Origin: an uncultured Kangiella sp.
Lineage (GTDB): Bacteria; Pseudomonadota; Gammaproteobacteria; Enterobacterales; Kangiellaceae
Direction of reading: 5' to 3'
Assembly: GCA_947503435.1 (NCBI GenBank)
Contig: CANNDL010000004.1
Location: forward strand, 186,001 to 250,000
Length of the DNA stretch: 64,000 nt
Positions 61,279-64,000 of this stretch are shown here, in pieces (the stretch's first letter is position 1; the number at the start of each line of letters is the position of its first letter). A program made the translations under genes and the position numbers. The notes beneath the pieces are model-generated. The model had not been told where the DNA came from and did no database searches. It saw nothing but the letters and a program-made list of their open reading frames with translations.

Positions 61279-63471
61279 TTAAAATACTTCTTGCGGGTCC
61301 ACATCGATTGACCAGCGGACATTTTTAGCGGATTTTTGTTCTTCAATAACGGGGAGCGCCGCATTGAGGATTTTCTGAATGGTTTGTTTATCGCTGGCTT
61401 GCAACAAAAGCTGAGCTCGCATTTTACCGGCGCGTTTTATCATGGGCGCTGGATAGGGGCCATAAACTTCCAATTGCGGATACTGATTTAAGATATTGGC
61501 CATATCCTGTAAAAACTCCATCGGTTTCGCTAGGTTGGTTGCTTGCGAGCGGATCAATACTTGCGCCGAGTAGGGCGGCAAGTTGGCTGTTTTGCGTTCT
61601 TGCAGCATTTGTTCGCTAAGTTGCTGATAATTCTGAGTAAATAGATTAACGAGTAATGGGTGATCAGGGTGGTGACTCTGAATAACAATTTCTCCATTGG
61701 CTTCACCACGGCCCGCACGACCAGCCACTTGAGTCAGTAATTGTGCGGTTCTTTCGGTAGCACGAAAATCTGCGCTAAATAGACAGCCGTCGATATCAAT
61801 TACCGCGACTAGAGTTAAATTTGGGAAATGATGGCCTTTGGCCAACATCTGAGTGCCTACTATTATATCTGCTTCGCCTCGCTTGATTTCTTCCACAATA
61901 TTTTGCATTGAGTCTTTACGGCGAGTGGAGTCACGATCCACTCGGATGACCTTATGCTTGGGAAACATGCTGCTTAATGCCTCAGCCAAGCGCTCGGTTC
62001 CTAAACCGATAGGAAGTAGCTGATCGGATTGACAGCTAGGACATTGCTTCGGCAGGAATACTTGCCGATCACAATGATGGCAATGCAGTCTTTTAAGTTG
62101 CTGGTGATAGGTCATATTTCTATCGCAGCGATTACATTCCGCTATCCAGCCGCAATCGTGACACAGAATACTGGGCGCAAAGCCTCGGCGATTTAAAAAA
62201 ACCAGGCATTGCTGACCCTTAGCTAAATGGCTTTCAATATGTTCCCTTAGCGGTTTTGAAATACCTTCATTCAATGGCCGCTGGCGCACGTCGAAAATCT
62301 TACTGTGCGGGGCTTTTGCATTGCCTGCTCGCCGGCTTAAGGTTAAACGTTCAAATCGACCATTGCTCACATTATATTGTGACTCTATTGAAGGTGTGGC
62401 GGAACCCATAATAATGGGGATATTCAAATTATTAGCCCGTACCAAAGCTAAGTCGCGCGCCGAATAGCGAAAGCCCTCTTGTTGTTTAAAGGATAAATCG
62501 TGTTCTTCATCAATCACGATCAAACCAAGATCTTTGAAAGGTGTGAACAGGGCAGAACGTGTACCAATAATTATCGAAGTAAGTCCTTGCTTCGCCTTTA
62601 GCCATTCATTTAATCGTTGCTTGTCTGTCATGCCTGAATGCAACATGGAAATATTACTATGGAAACGTTCCTTAAACCTTTGAATCGTTTGAGGCGTTAA
62701 GCCAATTTCTGGAACTAACACTAGCGTTTGTTTGCCGGCTTCTAATTGGTGGGTAATAGCTCTTAGGTAAACTTCGGTTTTACCACTCGAGGTCACGCCA
62801 TCTAATAAGAATGGCTGGAATTGAGCTTTCTTAGCAAATATTTGGGCAATGGCTTGATGTTGTTCTTTATTCGGTTCAAAAGTACTTGGTAATACTTTGG
62901 GTTGTGTAAAGCCAGTATCCAGAGGTTTAATCTCTTTAGTAAGCCATCCATTGTTAATTAAGGATTTTAAATCACCTGGTACAAATTCATGGGCCTTTAA
63001 AGTCTCTTGAGTTAAGTATGATTGGTGAGACTGAGCTAACTTTAGTAATGCAATTTGTTTGACGGCGTTGGACTTAGGTTGTGCTTTTTCACCTTCGTTA
63101 GTAAGTTGCCAAAAATACTCGGGCTCTAGTTGAGCGATTTCACCTTTGCCAATCAGGCTGGGTAAACAAGCATTAAAAACTTCACCTATTGGATGTTGAT
63201 AGTATTGAGCCGACCATTGGATAAAATTAAACAGCTCCTTATCAAGTAGTGACTCTTGATCAATAACTTTGACTATATGCTTAATCTTTTTAAGGTCGTA
63301 ATCAGATTCTTCACTAAAACCGATGACATAGCCCACTAATTGTTGGCGGCCAAATGGTACAAGCACCCGTCCACCAATCATTGGCTTTTGACTATCTTGA
63401 TATTGATAGTCAAAAAGGCGGCGTAAAGGAATTGGCACCGCTACTTTTACCAGATTAGGAGAATTACTCAT
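61279..63471 (-). CDS. priA: Primosomal replication restart helicase PriA
   Basis: 3'-5' helicase that restarts stalled replication forks. About 730 aa from ATG 63471 (E. coli 732); an upstream TTG/ATG extension has no ribosome-binding site and would exceed the usual N-terminus (VAVPIPLRRLFDYQY). Walker A DGVTSSGKTEVYL, Walker B VIDEEHDLSFKQQ, the zinc site CHDCGWIAECNRC...CHHCDRQ...CPSC, and helicase motifs V/VI (GTQMLAKGHHFPNLTLV, QVAGRAGRGEANGEI). Divergent from the terminal membrane gene. Confidence 0.97.
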   Translation of the reverse strand: MSNSPNLVKVAVPIPLRRLFDYQYQDSQKPMIGGRVLVPFGRQQLVGYVIGFSEESDYDLKKIKHIVKVIDQESLLDKELFNFIQWSAQYYQHPIGEVFNACLPSLIGKGEIAQLEPEYFWQLTNEGEKAQPKSNAVKQIALLKLAQSHQSYLTQETLKAHEFVPGDLKSLINNGWLTKEIKPLDTGFTQPKVLPSTFEPNKEQHQAIAQIFAKKAQFQPFLLDGVTSSGKTEVYLRAITHQLEAGKQTLVLVPEIGLTPQTIQRFKERFHSNISMLHSGMTDKQRLNEWLKAKQGLTSIIIGTRSALFTPFKDLGLIVIDEEHDLSFKQQEGFRYSARDLALVRANNLNIPIIMGSATPSIESQYNVSNGRFERLTLSRRAGNAKAPHSKIFDVRQRPLNEGISKPLREHIESHLAKGQQCLVFLNRRGFAPSILCHDCGWIAECNRCDRNMTYHQQLKRLHCHHCDRQVFLPKQCPSCQSDQLLPIGLGTERLAEALSSMFPKHKVIRVDRDSTRRKDSMQNIVEEIKRGEADIIVGTQMLAKGHHFPNLTLVAVIDIDGCLFSADFRATERTAQLLTQVAGRAGRGEANGEIVIQSHHPDHPLLVNLFTQNYQQLSEQMLQERKTANLPPYSAQVLIRSQATNLAKPMEFLQDMANILNQYPQLEVYGPYPAPMIKRAGKMRAQLLLQASDKQTIQKILNAALPVIEEQKSAKNVRWSIDVDPQEVF

Positions 63472-63603
63472 CAAGGAAAGTTGGTATTTATTATTAGTGG
63501 GCTCAAGCATAAGGAGACTTAAATAAAGAGGCAACTAAAAGCTTTGAAATATTTTGCAACTGGTACGACTAGTGAAACTGTTAAACTCTGGTAGTCTTAG
63601 TTC

Positions 63604-63620
63604 AGCAACTATATGTTGCT
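63604..63620. repeat. Small inverted repeat between priA and the last gene
   Basis: AGCAAC-TATAT-GTTGCT, perfect 6-base arms, in the 228-base divergent gap 63472-63699. It may be an operator for either gene or chance. No firm promoter pair can be assigned in this gap. Confidence 0.35.
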
Positions 63621-63699
63621 AAAATAAAAATTTCAAAACACAAGATGTATGAATGTTCCAAATACAATACATTATTTATAAAAGACTTGGGGGTGACAT

Positions 63700-64000
63700 A
63701 TGAAAGTAGGAAGTATTGCGTTTTTAGTAGGTTTAGTACTTGCGGTTGTAGGTGCATTTGTTGACGTTAACTGGTTTGCCGCATTATTGGTGGTAATTGG
63801 CTTAGTAGTTGGCTTCCTTAATGTTTCAGGCGGCGAATCTCGTCGTTTCTTGATCTCTGCGATTGCTTTCTTGATGGCTTCTACAGCATTATATCCTATC
63901 GATAACATTTTAGGCTTAGGCGGTGTTGTAGGCGATATTATGCATAATATTGGTTACATGGTTGGAGCTGCTGCGTTATTAGTAGCAATTATGTCATTAT
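63700..64000 (+). CDS. Multi-pass membrane protein (3' end cut off)
   Basis: Starts at ATG 63700 behind a strong GGGGGTG ribosome-binding site and runs past the right edge; 100 residues visible. It is almost wholly hydrophobic, with segments near residues 3-20, 25-42, 52-72 and 80-100 (IAFLVGLVLAVVGAFVDVNWFAALLVVIGLV; GGVVGDIMHNIGYMVGAAALLVAIMSL). Frequent GGT/CGT/GTT codons suggest strong expression. No family recognised. A minus-strand open frame of 78 codons over the same bases is an antisense shadow. Confidence 0.7.
   Translation, partial: MKVGSIAFLVGLVLAVVGAFVDVNWFAALLVVIGLVVGFLNVSGGESRRFLISAIAFLMASTALYPIDNILGLGGVVGDIMHNIGYMVGAAALLVAIMSL

Noticed and set aside
63672-63908. 78-codon minus-strand open frame near the right edge
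   Set aside because: Antisense to the frame starting at 63700, which has a strong ribosome-binding site and a coherent membrane topology.
1-64000. CRISPR arrays, insertion sequences, integrases, tRNA or rRNA genes
   Set aside because: No repeated spacer arrays, transposase-like proteins, attachment-site repeats or recognisable tRNA/rRNA sequence were seen; gene content is core and syntenic.

Overview
The window is a chromosomal segment of a moderately AT-rich gammaproteobacterium. It carries almost entirely bacterial core genes in tight, mostly co-directional operons. I see no rRNA, tRNA, CRISPR array, insertion sequence or prophage. Gene order closely follows two blocks known from Pseudomonas-type genomes: glnA-DUF4124-ntrB-ntrC-trmL-gpsA-secB-grxC-rhodanese-gpmI-envC-ctpA, and priA-ftsN-hslV-hslU-DUF971-ubiE-ubiJ-ubiB-tatABC. 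A third block (tex, ompR-envZ, hslO-hslR, yrfG-nudE) follows the enteric/Vibrio order. A large TonB receptor, a TolB-like/TPR membrane protein, a secreted subtilase and a complete type II secretion system suggest a marine, protein-degrading heterotroph of the Oceanospirillales/Kangiellaceae kind; the family assignment is inference.

Layout. 1-1.9 kb: end of an FKBP prolyl isomerase, an Mpo1-like membrane protein, an ABM-domain protein and dsbB. 2.0-8.5 kb: tex, ompR-envZ, a PhyH-type dioxygenase, hslO, hslR. 8.5-21.6 kb: a promoter with an upstream dyad, then gspC to gspN in canonical order, then yrfG and nudE. 21.6-25.5 kb: gpmI-envC-ctpA. 25.7-29.6 kb: qmcA-nfeD and rhodanese-grxC-secB-gpsA. 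29.6-34.3 kb: trmL, the ntrBC locus, a DUF4124 protein and glnA. 34.3-42.1 kb: TonB receptor, methyltransferase, PP-loop thiolase-like protein, TolB/TPR protein, a small exported protein, tusA. 42.3-48.9 kb: typA, a lipoprotein, dtd, an LplT-PlsC fusion, tatD, an AI-2E family permease. 48.9-58 kb: M24 peptidase, DUF4442, tatCBA, a HIT protein, ubiB-ubiJ-ubiE, DUF971, subtilase. 58-64 kb: hslU-hslV, a small membrane protein, an FtsN-like protein, priA and the start of a membrane protein.

The most unusual part is the nitrogen-control locus at 30.0-34.1 kb. The gene in the ntrC position encodes only the receiver and the Fis-type DNA-binding domain of NtrC; the whole central AAA+ sigma-54 activation domain is absent, in frame. 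Near-perfect NtrC operators remain upstream of ntrB and of glnA. The glnA operator sits upstream of a sigma-70-like promoter, and I find no sigma-54 (-24/-12) element there. The partner kinase gene ntrB has an open PAS-coding region with no ATG, GTG, TTG or CTG codon, so it probably starts at AUC, AUA or AUU. Together these suggest an NtrBC system rewired from sigma-54 enhancer activation to sigma-70-type regulation.

Elsewhere the genes form coherent functional groups. The type II system can export the subtilase, which has a Sec signal peptide, a propeptide, and PPC and PKD domains. TatABC, DsbB, SecB, EnvC, CtpA, FtsN and QmcA/NfeD serve the envelope. UbiB/UbiJ/UbiE serve ubiquinone synthesis. 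Hsp33, Hsp15, HslUV and glutaredoxin handle stress and protein quality control.
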